The notes under the pieces are model-generated. The model was given only the letters and a program-made list of their open reading frames with translations, made no database searches and had not been told where the DNA came from. Position numbers and translations under genes: made by a program. 64,000 bases of DNA from Hyaloraphidium curvatum. Its lineage: Eukaryota; Monoblepharomycota; Hyaloraphidiomycetes; Hyaloraphidiales; Hyaloraphidiaceae. The first letter of the stretch is position 1; the number at the start of each line of letters is the position of its first letter. The DNA lies in assembly GCA_025558095.1 (NCBI GenBank), contig JAIVFI010000027.1:186001-250000 (forward strand), given 5' to 3'. Shown here piece by piece: positions 1 through 10,207 of this stretch.

Positions 1-966
1 CGAGGCGAAGCTTGGTGCGGCACCGTTCGACACATCGCGGATCCAGGCGTGAGGGTACTTCAAGTGGCTCAGGACCCCCCGCGGCCGGGAAGGAGGCATC
101 GGGAGCATCATGGCACGCAGCCATTCGTTAACACGTTCCGGCTCGGCCGCGTCAAGAACGATCCGGGCGACGGCCGCGGAGCGGGCACGGAAGAGAAGCG
201 GAGGCCCATCCAGGGTGCCGCTCGGCGAAGGAGCAAAGCGGAAAATCTCATCAGGGTGTTGGGCCACGGTGAGACCGAGCATGGTCCGCAGTGCTGGCAC
301 CATATCGTTCGAGGTAGGCACAGCGGAGTAGTTCGATTTGCCGTGCCGCAGGGTGTCGACGATGATGATCCCTCCGAGTCCTCCCAGCACGTCCCGGAGC
401 AGGTCGGCGTAGATAGCAGGGTTGGCATCGATATCGGCCGCCAGCGAGCCTCGAGTAAGGAGCACGTCCTCATAGCCGGAACAAGGCTCTCGGAACAGAA
501 AGGTCGTGAAAAGGGACGTGCGGGTGTCAAGCAACCACTCGGCCGTCCGCGGCTGTCGACCCAGGAAGGCCGCCAACAGGGCGTCTCCCGCGTCCATCGG
601 CAGCCCAGCCTCGTCACGCCACCATTTCAGGAACGAGAGGTTGCCGGCATAGGCCGCCAGCGTCGACGGTTGTATGAGGGAGACGTCGGCGTCCGAATTG
701 GGGTCCGCACGCGCCGCGATGTCAAACTCGAGCCTCCTCGCGGCGTCCAAAAGTCCGGCGGTGTCTAGCAGGCGTGCAGAGCAGGACTCGAGGTGCCCCG
801 ACAAGGTTTGCGGGCCCGGCACCCCTCCTCCGCAGCGGACCGCGCAGGTCGCCGCCGCGGCACACATAGGCAAGTCCAGCCCACGCAGCCGGTAGAGGAG
901 TACACGCAGCGCATCTTCGGCACCCCTCCGAGGCGCCAAGAACTTTGTGACCCCCAGGAAGTGCAT
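1..966 (-). CDS. Ankyrin-like hypothetical protein, 3' part missing
   Basis: An open frame of 322 codons begins at the ATG at 966-964 and runs off the left edge without a stop, so the C-terminus is not in the window. Its middle has helix-turn-helix units of ankyrin type (for example LAAYAGNLSFLKWW at about 620-660, then a GDALLAAFLGRQP.TAEWLLDT unit), and the N-terminal 60 residues are rich in leucine and alanine. The same general style is seen in the F-box/ankyrin-like protein at 37.9 kb. No catalytic motif is visible. The hemerythrin gene ends 220 bp upstream on the same strand. The start is the only in-frame ATG after a stop near 1041. A spliced upstream exon cannot be excluded. The ankyrin reading is an inference from pattern, not a firm family call. 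Confidence 0.5.
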   Translation of the reverse strand, partial: MHFLGVTKFLAPRRGAEDALRVLLYRLRGLDLPMCAAAATCAVRCGGGVPGPQTLSGHLESCSARLLDTAGLLDAARRLEFDIAARADPNSDADVSLIQPSTLAAYAGNLSFLKWWRDEAGLPMDAGDALLAAFLGRQPRTAEWLLDTRTSLFTTFLFREPCSGYEDVLLTRGSLAADIDANPAIYADLLRDVLGGLGGIIIVDTLRHGKSNYSAVPTSNDMVPALRTMLGLTVAQHPDEIFRFAPSPSGTLDGPPLLFRARSAAVARIVLDAAEPERVNEWLRAMMLPMPPSRPRGVLSHLKYPHAWIRDVSNGAAPSFAS

Positions 967-1186
967 TTTCTTTGGGAAGCTACCAACATGTGATACGATG
1001 ACGGACCGCCGATCCCGCCGGCCGCCGATCCGTCGATCCAAAATGCCCGCAATGGTTCATATTCGAGATATGGTACGCTTTAGAATGCTTCGGAATATCA
1101 GAGGGCGTGTCCCAGATTGTGGATGTACACGGTCTTATTGGCAATCAAGGCTACGAGTACAGCATGCTTCTGGTACATGCAGAGAG

Positions 1187-1873
1187 TCAAGCTGCGGGTG
1201 CTTCGACGGCCGCCACTGCTTTCTCCAGCTCTTGCGTCCTGTCCTGTCCAATCTCTTCCGCTATCACCTTGATCGCGGCCTCGTACACCGCCGGGGGTGC
1301 GGCAGCCCGGAACGCAGCCAGGACCGCCGCATTTTCGGCCGTCCTCCTTGCGGGAACGATGTAGCGGAACCACAGGAGCAAAGTATCGGGCGACATCTCC
1401 CCCATGATTCCGATCTGGTGCTGGACGAGCTCGGCGTCCGTAAAGTGCTCCATCATGTGCTTCTCGATCGTGGCTTCCTCGTGGGCCATGTGGAGGAGGT
1501 ATGTGCCGTGATACTCGGCCATGGCGGCTGCGAAAGCGTCGAGGCCGGAGACGGCGGGGTCCGCTGCGGCTGTCTCGGGGTCGAGCGCCTCAAGCTTGGC
1601 CTCGAGGGCGTCCAGCTCCGCTTCGAGAGCGGCGTGGTCATCGTCTGCCCCTGCGGCCACAAGGTGCGGCACTCGATCGGCGAGGGGATTGAGGATCCAC
1701 TTTTCCTCGGTCGCTGCGTGGTCACGGAGGAGTCGGGCAGCGTCGGCGAAGCGGGAGCGGAGGCGGGCGACGTCGGCGGCCGACGACGCCGAGCCCGCAA
1801 GGAGGGAGACTTGGGAGAGAGCGTTGCGCAGGCCGCGGTGCGGCGGGTCGAGCGGGCGGAGCGTGGCGGGCAT
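1187..1873 (-). CDS. Hemerythrin HHE-domain protein
   Basis: Single-exon 228-aa protein made almost entirely of alpha helices. The ligand pattern of a hemerythrin HHE domain is visible: RDHAATEEKWI near residue 50, DDHAALEAEL near 80, and AEYHGTYLLHMAHEE followed by EKHMMEH near residues 120-145. These His/Glu/Asp residues would bind a di-iron centre. Family members in fungi and bacteria bind oxygen or nitric oxide or handle iron and oxidative stress; the particular role here is unknown. There is no signal peptide, so it should be cytosolic. It is about the size usual for eukaryotic single-domain members. The start ATG at 1873 is preceded by about 330 bp of non-coding sequence. Confidence 0.85.
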   Translation of the reverse strand: MPATLRPLDPPHRGLRNALSQVSLLAGSASSAADVARLRSRFADAARLLRDHAATEEKWILNPLADRVPHLVAAGADDDHAALEAELDALEAKLEALDPETAAADPAVSGLDAFAAAMAEYHGTYLLHMAHEEATIEKHMMEHFTDAELVQHQIGIMGEMSPDTLLLWFRYIVPARRTAENAAVLAAFRAAAPPAVYEAAIKVIAEEIGQDRTQELEKAVAAVEAPAA

Positions 1874-2200
1874 GGTTCTGTGTGCTCAGAGGGAGGGGAT
1901 GCAGACTGCTGTTTCGGCGACTCGGATTGCGGGTTCTGTAACGGCCGCCAACAGGGTGCTTTATACTCCTTCCGGAGGCGCAGCGCACAGCTTCTGAGGG
2001 GGTTCCGCCGCAGAAACCCCGGAAGGGGCTCCGCCACGCCGAGAACTCTACCCAACCCTCGTTTTTCGCAAGGTCCCCTACGCAGCGTCCCACGCCAACC
2101 CGAATGCTCGCTTGCGCCGTAGCTATCCAGATGCGCTACAATTAGAACCAAATCACTTCAAATCGATTAAACTATGGATCCATCGCCTGCATTGGGTCCG
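1874..2200. other. Intergenic, no gene seen
   Basis: This 327-bp stretch lies between the hemerythrin start and the 3' end of the F-box gene, both on the minus strand. It must hold the hemerythrin promoter and the F-box 3' UTR. No open frame, RNA fold or repeat stands out. Confidence 0.6.
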
Positions 2201-2953
2201 TCACGCCGCCTGCCCGATCTCCGCGAGGTACTCCGTCTTCCGACAGCATCCCACGCCCACTTGGACGTTCGAAAACTCGCTCCAGAATACCAGTTGCCTC
2301 TCCAGCTCCACCTCGCTCTCCGCAACAATCCCCTGGATCAATATCCTCCGCTCCGGCATCTCCCGCGCGACCGCCTCCCGCACGTTCGCCGTCATGCTTT
2401 CGAAAGTGCTGCTTGGTACCGCACCAGGATCCGTCATGACCAACGCGGAACACTTGCAGCCCAGCAAGGCGCAGTACATCCCCATGGCCGTCGGCCTGAC
2501 CGCCTCCACCTTCGGGAAGCGCCCCGCGGCGATCCACAGGGCCAGCGCGCCCTCGGTGCGGTCCACCAGGACGGCCTTCTCGACGCGCGAGAGCCGTGAG
2601 GACGAGTAGACGAGGAATTCCAGGGCCGCGAGGCCGGTTGCGTCCTCGGGAGCGAAGGGGCGCGAGAGGGCGTTCCAAATGCCGCGAGAGAGGACGAGTT
2701 CCCTCGGGCGGGTCTCCGAATCGCGCGGCAAGTCACGCAGATAGGTTTTAGCGCTGTCCAGGTTGCTCGGGGTGATTTCCAGGCAGCGGTGAAGCGCCGG
2801 TTCGGAGACGCGCCACAGGCGTCGGGAGGCGAGCAAGAGGCGCAGGAGGCTGGCGCGGAGCCTTAGCGCCCCGAAAGTCTCGGAGAGAAGCAGTAGAACT
2901 TCGTCCGGGAGGTCGAGCAGGCCGGAGAATGGAGGACAATGCATGGTTGGCAT
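2201..2953 (-). CDS. F-box-like hypothetical protein
   Basis: Encodes 250 aa from the ATG at 2953. The first 60 residues fit an F-box: a proline-leucine start (LLDLPDEVLLLLSETF) followed by leucine-rich helices ending in SRRLWRVSEPALHRCL. F-box proteins recruit substrates to SCF ubiquitin ligases through Skp1. The remainder has alternating helix/strand segments of the kind seen in fungal F-box proteins with degenerate leucine-rich repeats, but no recognisable repeat could be confirmed. The frame is open upstream to an ATG at 3049, which would overlap the stop of the next gene; the 2953 start leaves a 92-bp gap and puts the F-box at the N-terminus, so it is preferred. Substrate unknown. Confidence 0.65.
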   Translation of the reverse strand: MPTMHCPPFSGLLDLPDEVLLLLSETFGALRLRASLLRLLLASRRLWRVSEPALHRCLEITPSNLDSAKTYLRDLPRDSETRPRELVLSRGIWNALSRPFAPEDATGLAALEFLVYSSSRLSRVEKAVLVDRTEGALALWIAAGRFPKVEAVRPTAMGMYCALLGCKCSALVMTDPGAVPSSTFESMTANVREAVAREMPERRILIQGIVAESEVELERQLVFWSEFSNVQVGVGCCRKTEYLAEIGQAA

Positions 2954-3045
2954 GGTTAACCTTTTATGTGTCGGTGTGCTCGAGAAGCCACCACCCGTCA
3001 AACGCGGCTCGAAGCAAACATCCACGCGAGAGCACCCGCTGTATT

Positions 3046-5820
3046 TCACGGGCTGTGCCCGCCGTCCCTGCTCGAGAGGAGCGAATCTGCGATCCTGCCG
3101 GCCCCAAAAGGCCCTTTTGACAGTTCCTCGTCCACCTCCGACTCCCTGCCGAGATCAAGCGACGCGCTCGCCGACCCCAGCAGCTCCGCCGCATCCGCCT
3201 CGAGCCCCTCCACCAGCGCGGCCAGGTGCACCCCCAGCGCCGCGTCCACGCAGGCCATCAGCCCATTCCGCGAATCCAGCGCGGACCCGTCCCCGACCGC
3301 CCGCCGCACCGACGCCAGGATGGCCCTCGGCCCGTCCCCGGTGAACAGCGCGCGCGACGCCACCACGATCGCGTCCGTCCCCGGGTGCTTCTCCCTCTCC
3401 CCCGCATCTTCCGCCCCCCTCGCGGCGCGGGGCGGCCCGAAAAGCACCAGCTGCCTCCTCGAATCCAGCGCCCCCAGCACCGTGCCCAACCGGAGCACCG
3501 TCCCCGCCCCCGGATCGTCCGCGACGCCCGCCGCCCTCCCCCCCGCCGCGGCATCCGCCCACGCGCTGACGAGCGTCGCCGCCATCCGCAGCCCGGCGCC
3601 CATCCGCGCCACGAGCTCCGGGTTCCTGGGGCCGCGGAACCGCGGCTCGGCCTTGGAAAAGACGATGGCCTGCCCCGCCCTCCGCACGCACGCGTGCACC
3701 GAATCCGCCAGCCCGCCCGCCTCGGCCGCCGCCCGGTCCACCCCGTCCCCCGCGCCCCTCTCGACCCCCGCGCGGACGACCCGCATCCGGAGCACCGCGA
3801 ACGCCAGCGCGTGACCTGCAGCGGCCAGCGCCTGCCCCGCCGCGTCGGCGGCCAGCTTGGGTCCGACGAGGTGGCAGCTCAGCAGGCCCACCAGCGCGCC
3901 CAGGGCCGTCTGGGCAAAGGTCGAGCCGATGTAGGTCGCGTACGGCGGGGAGTTGGGGGGGTACAGGACGTACGAGGAGACGGCAAAGACGGCGACGATG
4001 CCCGCGCCGGCGCCGGCGCCGGGAAGGCGGGCGAGCGCGGCAAAGGGGGCGGCGAGCGCGGCGACGACGCCGAAGCTGGTCCATGCGGCGCGGTAGCCCC
4101 CCGAGGCGGCGAACCCCGCCCAGGAGATGAGCAGGCCCGGGAGCACGGCGGCCACGCGGATGAGGAAGGTCGCGTTGGCCTTGCCCAGCCAGACGGAGGA
4201 AAAGACGAAGGAGGCGCCGATGAAGGCGTTGATGAAGCTGAGGCTGGGGAGGGAGAAGGTCTGCGCGAGGACGAGGACAAAGGTGAAGGAGAGCACGGCG
4301 CGGGCGGCGGTGCGCGCCGATTCGTGCGAGAGGGCACGGCCGGCGATGACCAGGGGGGAGCGGGGGTCGGGCCCGGGGAGGGTGAATGAGAGCGGGGTCG
4401 GAGGGTCCAACGTGGGCGGCCGGCGCAGCGTCCCGAAGTTGGGCAGGCCGTTCCCGGCCGAACCGTTGCCCGTGGAGCCCGTGCCGTTCGTCCGGACCTC
4501 CTCCAAGGGCACACCTTTGTCGCCTTTCCCGCGCCGCCTGCCCATGCAGGCGCACCAGGATCGAGACCCGCCCGCGGCCGCCGTACGCGCGAGCTCCTGC
4601 GCTGCCGAAGCCGCCCAGGCCACGCCGGTGCTGAGCACCAGCAGGGTGCTGGCAAACACCACGCCGGCCTCGGAATCCGTCGCGTCGAACCCGTGCGCGC
4701 GAAGGGAGGCGACAGTTTGCGAGTCCATCTCGCGCACCGCGGAGGATACCTCGGCAGGTTCCGGGGAGGCCGGGTCGCCCGTCCGCCCGAGGATGGCGGA
4801 CCTCGCCGCCCGGAGGTTCATCCTGGCCGTGCGCAGGACCTCCTGCATCGCCCCCGCGACCTCGCCGAGCACCCACTTTTCCGCGCCCTCCCCACCCCGG
4901 TCGAGGGCCGCGACCGCCGCAGCCTGCATGCTCTCGACCTCGAGGAACTGCGCCGCCAGGAGCATCTGGTGCGCCGCGGGTCCCAGCGCCGCCAAGGGCC
5001 CGGGCACGAAGCGGGTTTCGAGGGCAACCATGGAGGCGGTCTCGAGGAGGGCGTCCATGGCGCGGCGGTCGGCGCCGAGGCGCGCGGCGGCCCCGTCGCG
5101 TTCGTCCTTCAGGACGGTGGGGTCCGCGGGCGGGCCGGAGGCGGCGGCGATGCGCGCCGCGCATTTGGCGAGGTTGGCGTCAATGGCGGCGGTGGCGTCG
5201 TCCAGCTGCTGCCGGAAGCGCGAGGCGTTCGAAGGCGTGCCGAGCAGCGGACCGACGAGCAGGCGCCAGAAGATGATGACGCCCACGGCGGCGGAGAGCG
5301 AGCGCAGCAGCGAGACGGGGAACTGCCCCATGGCGTCGAAGGGCGGCCTGAGCGAGAAGCCGACGGCGGTCATTGCGGCCGAGAGCACGAACGCGCCGGC
5401 GAACGAGGCGCCCCACACCGGCGGCACGGCGTTTGCGGCCACGGCCGACAGCGAGCCCGTGGCCAGCACCAGCATGGCGGCGGCGGGCGGGGCGGCCACA
5501 GCGAGGGCCATTCCCGCGAGCCCGAGCGCGGCGGCGACGGCGCCCGCCGCCAGCGTCGCGCCGCACAGGGCGAGAACGATTGCGGGCGAGTATGCGGTGC
5601 CGCGCGGCGAGAAGATCGACGCGGCGCACGCGAGCGGCAGGAGCACCGACGCCGCGCCGAATGCGCCGCGGAGGTCGTCGTACGTCCACAGCGCGAGGCC
5701 CGACGAGACGACGCACGCGTCGACGACCGCGAGGGCGAGCGCCGGCCGCGCCATCTCCACGCCGAGCACCGTCCGCGGCCGCCGCCGCGCGGGCGGGTCG
5801 AGCGGCGGCACGGCGGAGGA
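3046..5820 (-). CDS. FUSC/ALMT-like multi-pass membrane protein
   Basis: A 924-aa protein with two blocks of hydrophobic helices. The N-terminal block (about residues 20-200) has five or six alanine/valine-rich membrane segments, followed by a soluble helical stretch. A second block (about 510-650) repeats the pattern, including a LPSLSFINAFIGASFVFSSV helix. This two-half layout with a cytosolic tail is that of the fusaric-acid-resistance / aromatic-acid exporter / aluminium-activated malate transporter superfamily (FUSC, DUF2421-type in fungi). Likely role: efflux or anion transport at a membrane; the substrate cannot be read from the sequence. The frame opens at an ATG at 5910, but the divergent neighbour starts at 5967, so the ATG at 5820 is more plausible. 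No intron was needed. The coding strand is extremely GC-rich, which generates long antisense frames. Confidence 0.7.
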   Translation of the reverse strand, partial: SSAVPPLDPPARRRPRTVLGVEMARPALALAVVDACVVSSGLALWTYDDLRGAFGAASVLLPLACAASIFSPRGTAYSPAIVLALCGATLAAGAVAAALGLAGMALAVAAPPAAAMLVLATGSLSAVAANAVPPVWGASFAGAFVLSAAMTAVGFSLRPPFDAMGQFPVSLLRSLSAAVGVIIFWRLLVGPLLGTPSNASRFRQQLDDATAAIDANLAKCAARIAAASGPPADPTVLKDERDGAAARLGADRRAMDALLETASMVALETRFVPGPLAALGPAAHQMLLAAQFLEVESMQAAAVAALDRGGEGAEKWVLGEVAGAMQEVLRTARMNLRAARSAILGRTGDPASPEPAEVSSAVREMDSQTVASLRAHGFDATDSEAGVVFASTLLVLSTGVAWAASAAQELARTAAAGGSRSWCACMGRRRGKGDKGVPLEEVRTNGTGSTGNGSAGNGLPNFGTLRRPPTLDPPTPLSFTLPGPDPRSPLVIAGRALSHESARTAARAVLSFTFVLVLAQTFSLPSLSFINAFIGASFVFSSVWLGKANATFLIRVAAVLPGLLISWAGFAASGGYRAAWTSFGVVAALAAPFAALARLPGAGAGAGIVAVFAVSSYVLYPPNSPPYATYIGSTFAQTALGALVGLLSCHLVGPKLAADAAGQALAAAGHALAFAVLRMRVVRAGVERGAGDGVDRAAAEAGGLADSVHACVRRAGQAIVFSKAEPRFRGPRNPELVARMGAGLRMAATLVSAWADAAAGGRAAGVADDPGAGTVLRLGTVLGALDSRRQLVLFGPPRAARGAEDAGEREKHPGTDAIVVASRALFTGDGPRAILASVRRAVGDGSALDSRNGLMACVDAALGVHLAALVEGLEADAAELLGSASASLDLGRESEVDEELSKGPFGAGRIADSLLSSRDGGHSP

Positions 5821-5966
5821 CATGGGGCGTCCGGCGTCCGAATCTCCCGGGGCACTCGGGGCGGCGCAAAAGCGCGCCTCTTGGGAGGTCCCAGAACGAA
5901 GCCCCGACACAAATAGCTCCTAGTTCGCTCTGCTCTGGCGCTCTCTCCGCATCTCCGGCATTCGGC

Positions 5967-7080
5967 ATGGCCACCGAGATCATCGCCCTCACCCCCGGCA
6001 GCGGGCGCCGCCCGCCGCTGATCCACACCGTGCGCCTCGAGGCCAAGAGCGCCGGGGCCTGGATCCCCGTCCCGCTCCAGGACATCTCGCAGACGTCGCA
6101 GGACGGCAGCAGGGTCACCGCGTCCGTGGACGTCGTCACCCTGGGCAGCTTGATCCGCGGCGAGGACGGCGAGCCCGGGGAGGGTGCCCGAGAGGCCACG
6201 ATCAGGCTGCTCGCGTGCACAAAGGCCCAAGGGGACGGGGAGTGGGGCCAGGACGGCAGGGCGCGGGTGGTGACCAACGCCTTCGTGGACGGCCGCAAAC
6301 TCCCCCAGAGCTGGAAGGATCCCGGTGAGGAGGCCGTGATCGACTCTGTGCGTGCTCCTCCCCATCGCTCGTTGCTTGCATGCTGACCGTCGCCAGTACG
6401 AGGACCGCAAGGGCACGGAGAAGCCCCTCACGATCGGCTGGGTGGACTACCAGGAGCGCCAGCTGGACCCCGCGCATTACGACGCCGTGCGCAGGGTGTA
6501 CGGCGAGATGGGCACCATCAAGCTGCGCGTGAACGTGTGGAGGCGCGCGGGCGAGCGCATGGTGAAGGCCAGGAAGCCCGCCAAGAAGACCGCCGCCGCC
6601 AGGACGCCGCCCGCCGGCGATGCGCCCGCCGCCGCGCCGGACGCGAAGATGGACGCGGAGCCCCTGCGTGCCATGCGCTCCCGCGGCATCGTGCCCAAGA
6701 AGGGCATGAAGCACTCGCCCTACGCCAGCGCCAGGTACGTGCCGGACAGCTCTTTACCGCGCGGTCGCGCTGATCCCGCGTCTATCGCCAGGTTCGACGA
6801 CGGCGATTCCGCGGACGAGGAGCCCGCCGTCCCCGCCGGCGACGTTCCCGGCGCCGCGACCGAGCCGGAGCCCGCCGCGGACTCCCCTGCCGGGACCAAT
6901 CCCAACGCCGGACCGGACGGGCACGCTCCGCCCAAGGTCAAGGTCTCCGTGGGCTACACCAGCAACTGCCTGGCTTCGTTCGCCATCTACTACGGGCGGG
7001 AACCGCCGGCTCCGCGCATCAAGTTGGGGATGCCCCAGGGGGTGCAGGAGGTGGAGGGGGTGCTCGTGATCGAGGACTAG
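5967..7080 (+). CDS. Hypothetical protein, three exons
   Basis: Exons 5967-6347, 6397-6734 and 6792-7080 give 335 aa. Intron 1 (gtgcgt to cgccag, 49 nt) changes frame. Intron 2 (gtacgt to tcgccag, 57 nt) is a multiple of three without a stop, so its 19 codons look coding but break a lysine/alanine-rich region. The N-terminal 170 residues are beta-rich with a VVTNAFVDGRKLP strand and a later GTIKLRVNVWRR strand. This vaguely recalls the fungal DUF7918 sandwich domain, but I cannot confirm it. The centre is a low-complexity Pro/Ala/acid linker, and the C-terminus has a conserved-looking SVGYTSNCLASFAIYYGR segment. It shares a 146-bp divergent intergenic region with the FUSC-like gene. Function unknown. 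Confidence 0.6.
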
Positions 7081-7192
7081 TGCGTTCGTTATTGCGTTCC
7101 CGTTATATGTCAAATCAGCAGTGCACCGAATCAATACATGTGTGTGCCCGTCGTGTGGACGAATGCAAACACCATGCCATCGGTCCGTCAGG

Positions 7193-8227
7193 TCACTCTG
7201 CACTGGAAGACCCGCCACCAGAACCTTGATCCCGCTTGGCAGCGTTTCCCTTCCCTGGAGGCGCGCATTGTGCCTTGCGGCGGGGCCAGTCCTCCCGTTG
7301 GCACTCTGGGGAGCAGTAGAATGCCAGGGCGCAGCGCGAGCATCGCCGCAACTCCCGCTGCACGTCCCTCGACGTCTTGCCGCACTTGTGGCACCCCGAA
7401 AGCAGCGTCACGGGCAGGTCCGTCGAATCGGGCGAGCCGTCTTTCTTCATGTACGCGAGCGCGGCCTTGATGACGCCCACCGTGCAGTTCGCGCAGTACG
7501 GGAACGCAAAGATGGTCACGGAGGCCACCCCTCCGGTTCGTGGAACTGGAATGGCTGGAAGTCCTTTGCTTTCCCGCCGCACCGCACGCAATCCGGTTTC
7601 AGGGAAAGGAAGTGCTTGACAGCGAGCTTGAGCCCCTCCGAGTCTCGCGCGATTTTGGAGAGCTCCTCGGGCTGGTCGATGAGCGCGGCGTCGACCTGCA
7701 GCCGAGCGCGGCGCTCGTCCGGGTGGAAACCCGGGGGAGATCCCTTCTGCAGGGAGGAGCAGAACCTGCTAGAGGTCGAGCGGATGCCTGGCACTGCCGT
7801 GCACGGGCTCCGGCCTCCGCGCATCGCCGATCCGCCTCTTGCCCTCCTTGGTCAGATTGGCCTTTGCCTTTGTTTGGCACGCCTCGGATCCGCAGACGAG
7901 CTGCAGCTCCGTGATCGTGATCCCGTGCGGGTTGGTCACCCCCGGGTGATCCCCTTGGGCGACGGTCACGGCCGGCTTCCTACACTGAAAGCATCTTCTC
8001 GAGGACGGCCCCTCGGAGGCCATGTACCTTTTGACCTCAATAGTGGCAAACTCGTCGGCGATGTCCAAGATCAGTCGTTCCACGGTGGTGTCGCGGAGCC
8101 GGGAGACAGGGACGGGAAGCGGGCGCGAGGTCCAGCGATTCTGACGGGTGGCTCCATCGAGGATGTTGAGGTACATGCGGCCCGGCTGCGCATTGGAGAG
8201 GTCGCGCATTGGCTCGGTGGCCGCCAT
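7193..8227 (-). CDS. MYND zinc-finger protein with a frame break
   Basis: Translation starts at 8227 (or 8275). Exon 1 ends at 7805. An intron at 7804-7747 (gtgcac to ctgcag, 58 nt) joins exon 1 to a frame holding a CVRCGG knuckle. Near 7520 the reading frame must shift by one base to continue into the C-terminal part, and no GT-AG pair of the right length does this, so a sequencing indel or a true frameshift is likely. The last 60 residues carry a MYND finger: CHKCGKTSRD, CSRC, YCSPECQREDWPRRKAQC. An upstream CFQCRKPA plus C..C pair suggests a second zinc site. MYND fingers bind proline-rich partners. It is divergent from, and within about 90 bp of, another MYND gene. Confidence 0.6.
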
Positions 8228-8313
8228 CTCCAGGGGACCCGGCGGGGCGATCAGTTGGCGGGACCCAGTAAACAAACCGTAAACAATCTCGTACCGTTGA
8301 AATCCTCTAGAAA

Positions 8314-10091
8314 ATGCCGTACTACTCGAAGAAATGGGATCCCTCGCGGCCGGACACGGGCATCGACGGCGACGAAGTGCTGAATCCCTCGGTCCTGCGC
8401 CTGAACCGCGCCGTGGCCAGGTTCAAGGCCCGCGAGATTGCCGCGGACCCTGCGCCAAAGTCCTCGGCTGCCGCGCTCCGCCTGCTTGCCGTCGACAAGC
8501 TCAAGCAGGCGGCGGCGAAGCTCAAGGCCGGCGACTGGGAGCCGACGTCGGACATTGACGCTTCGCCGCTGGCGCTCCTCACCGACTCGTTCCTGATCGA
8601 CGACAAGGCTTACGGGATCCACGTAGACCTCATGCGCGATCTGGACACGATCCTGCGGAAGGAGCGCGTGTTCCGCAACGCTCCCGAATACGGGAGCTCG
8701 GCCTCGAGCGCGGCGCGCGCCGTCAGGGGCGTGCTCGAGGCCGAAGGATGGGACAAGGCGCGGATGGCGGCCGACCACTTTGTGCGGAAGGAAGTCTGCG
8801 CCGCAATGATCTCCAAGGTGTCGCGGGACCTTGCCGGCGGGATCACGCGGCTGCAGAACGCGGTCGAGTTTGTCGACAAGTTCGCCGGCAAGGTCGATCC
8901 CGCGGCGCTGGCTCAGGAGGGTGGACGGGCCCTGCAGCCTCATTTAATTTTGGCGACAAAGGGCCTCCTGCTCGACTACGTGATCGAGCGGCCTGGGGAC
9001 GGACTACCAGGTGGCCCGCAAGGTGCTCGAGGTTGGCACCGTTCTGGCAAAGGACGTGCTCGCCTCGACCTCCAGCGGCATCTCGTCCTCCATCCTCGAC
9101 GATCCGGCGCTCCCCGCTTTCCACTTCTTGCCCCGCGCGAATGCCTACACCGCCCTTGCGGCGTTCCACTTTCGGCGCGCCTACATGTCGGGCTCGCCCG
9201 CGGGAACGGCGGGCAAGGTCGCCTTTTCGGACCACAGCTCCTTCCTTGCCGCGGCCGACAACTACCTGCTTGCGGCGTCGAACTTGCCCGACGACGACCC
9301 CAGCAAGCCGCACCACCTCTACAAGGCTGTGGACCAATACATCCACGCGGGATGGATCCCTTACGGCGCACTGAACCGGCTACAGCAGCTCGCCGAAAAG
9401 CACGAGGCTACCGCGACGATGATGTACGAAAGCGGCCGCGGAGACTTTGAGATGATCAACGCCAGCTTCAAGGCCCTCATGGCCCGTTATGGGCCTCTCA
9501 CAGAGCAGAACCGCGAAAAGGCAAAACCGCCCGCCGGTACACCTGGATCTCTCGCCCGTGGCACGGATGGAGCCGCATAAGCTGGACATGGCGCGGGGCG
9601 TGTCGGCGGAACCGAGGCCCGAAAAGGAGCTTGCCAACCTCCGCAAGGGGCTCGAGGACCTGGAAGCCGGATTTCCCGCCCTCGTGGAGCGCGCAAAGCT
9701 GGCCTCGGCTCCGGTCGTGCCCGTCGCGGCCGTCGGCGGCACGGCTTCAGGGTCCGACCCCGCCGCGGCCGCGGCCCGCCAGAAGCTCATCCGCTGCGCA
9801 AAGTGCAACAAGATCGACACCGACAAGAGCAATTTCAAGCGCTGCTCGCGTTGTCGGTCAGTTCATTACTGCAGCGAGAAATGCCAGAAGGACCACTGGA
9901 AGCTGCACAAGATGGCGTGTTTCACGGATTCGGACCGGCCGACTACCCCTATGGCTTACATCCCCAGTTCTGGCGAGGAGGCGATCGCAATCGGAGGGCC
10001 GGGTGGGGTGAACAGCGTGATCGATCTCTACAAGGCTGGAATCGGGGTGGAACCGAAGCCGCAGGAGGAGGCAGCACCGTGGTTATGTATG
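8314..10091 (+). CDS. MYND zinc-finger protein with helical N-terminal part
   Basis: Starts at ATG 8314. The first about 190 residues are helical (long alanine/lysine helices). A clean model splices 8893-9010 (GT-AG, phase 0, 118 nt). The next block (9011 to about 9536) is tetratricopeptide-like helices such as YTALAAFHFRRAYMSG and FLAAADNYLLAAS. A further frame change lies between about 9490 and 9580 and is not resolved: a GT at 9537 and an AG at 9581 are present, but phase does not fit without an indel. The finger itself is unambiguous at 9795-9925: CAKCNKID, CSRC, HYCSEKCQKDHWKLHKMAC. The 3' end is also uncertain; a donor gtaaat follows an ATG codon at 10089-10091, and a last small exon may exist. 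Function unknown beyond protein binding. Confidence 0.55.
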
Positions 10092-10207
10092 GTAAATGAT
10101 CCTTATAACACCCATGTTTTGATTGCCTCGGTTGCTGTACAAGCTTTGGAAGCACGACTCTGCCTGCCTTACCACCTGCACTCCCCTTGCTGTCGTCAAT
10201 GCAGTTA

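Noticed and set aside
3226-5923. Several long plus-strand frames over the FUSC-like gene
   Set aside because: They are shadows of a GC-rich minus-strand gene with clear membrane helices; the shadow translations are charged and repetitive.
8893-9010. Reading the 8893-9010 stretch as coding (KVDPAALAQE... to ...DYVIERPGD)
   Set aside because: It stays open in the first frame but ends out of phase with the next block. A GT-AG pair at its borders fits phase 0. The alternative of a 1-nt indel with coding kept cannot be fully excluded.
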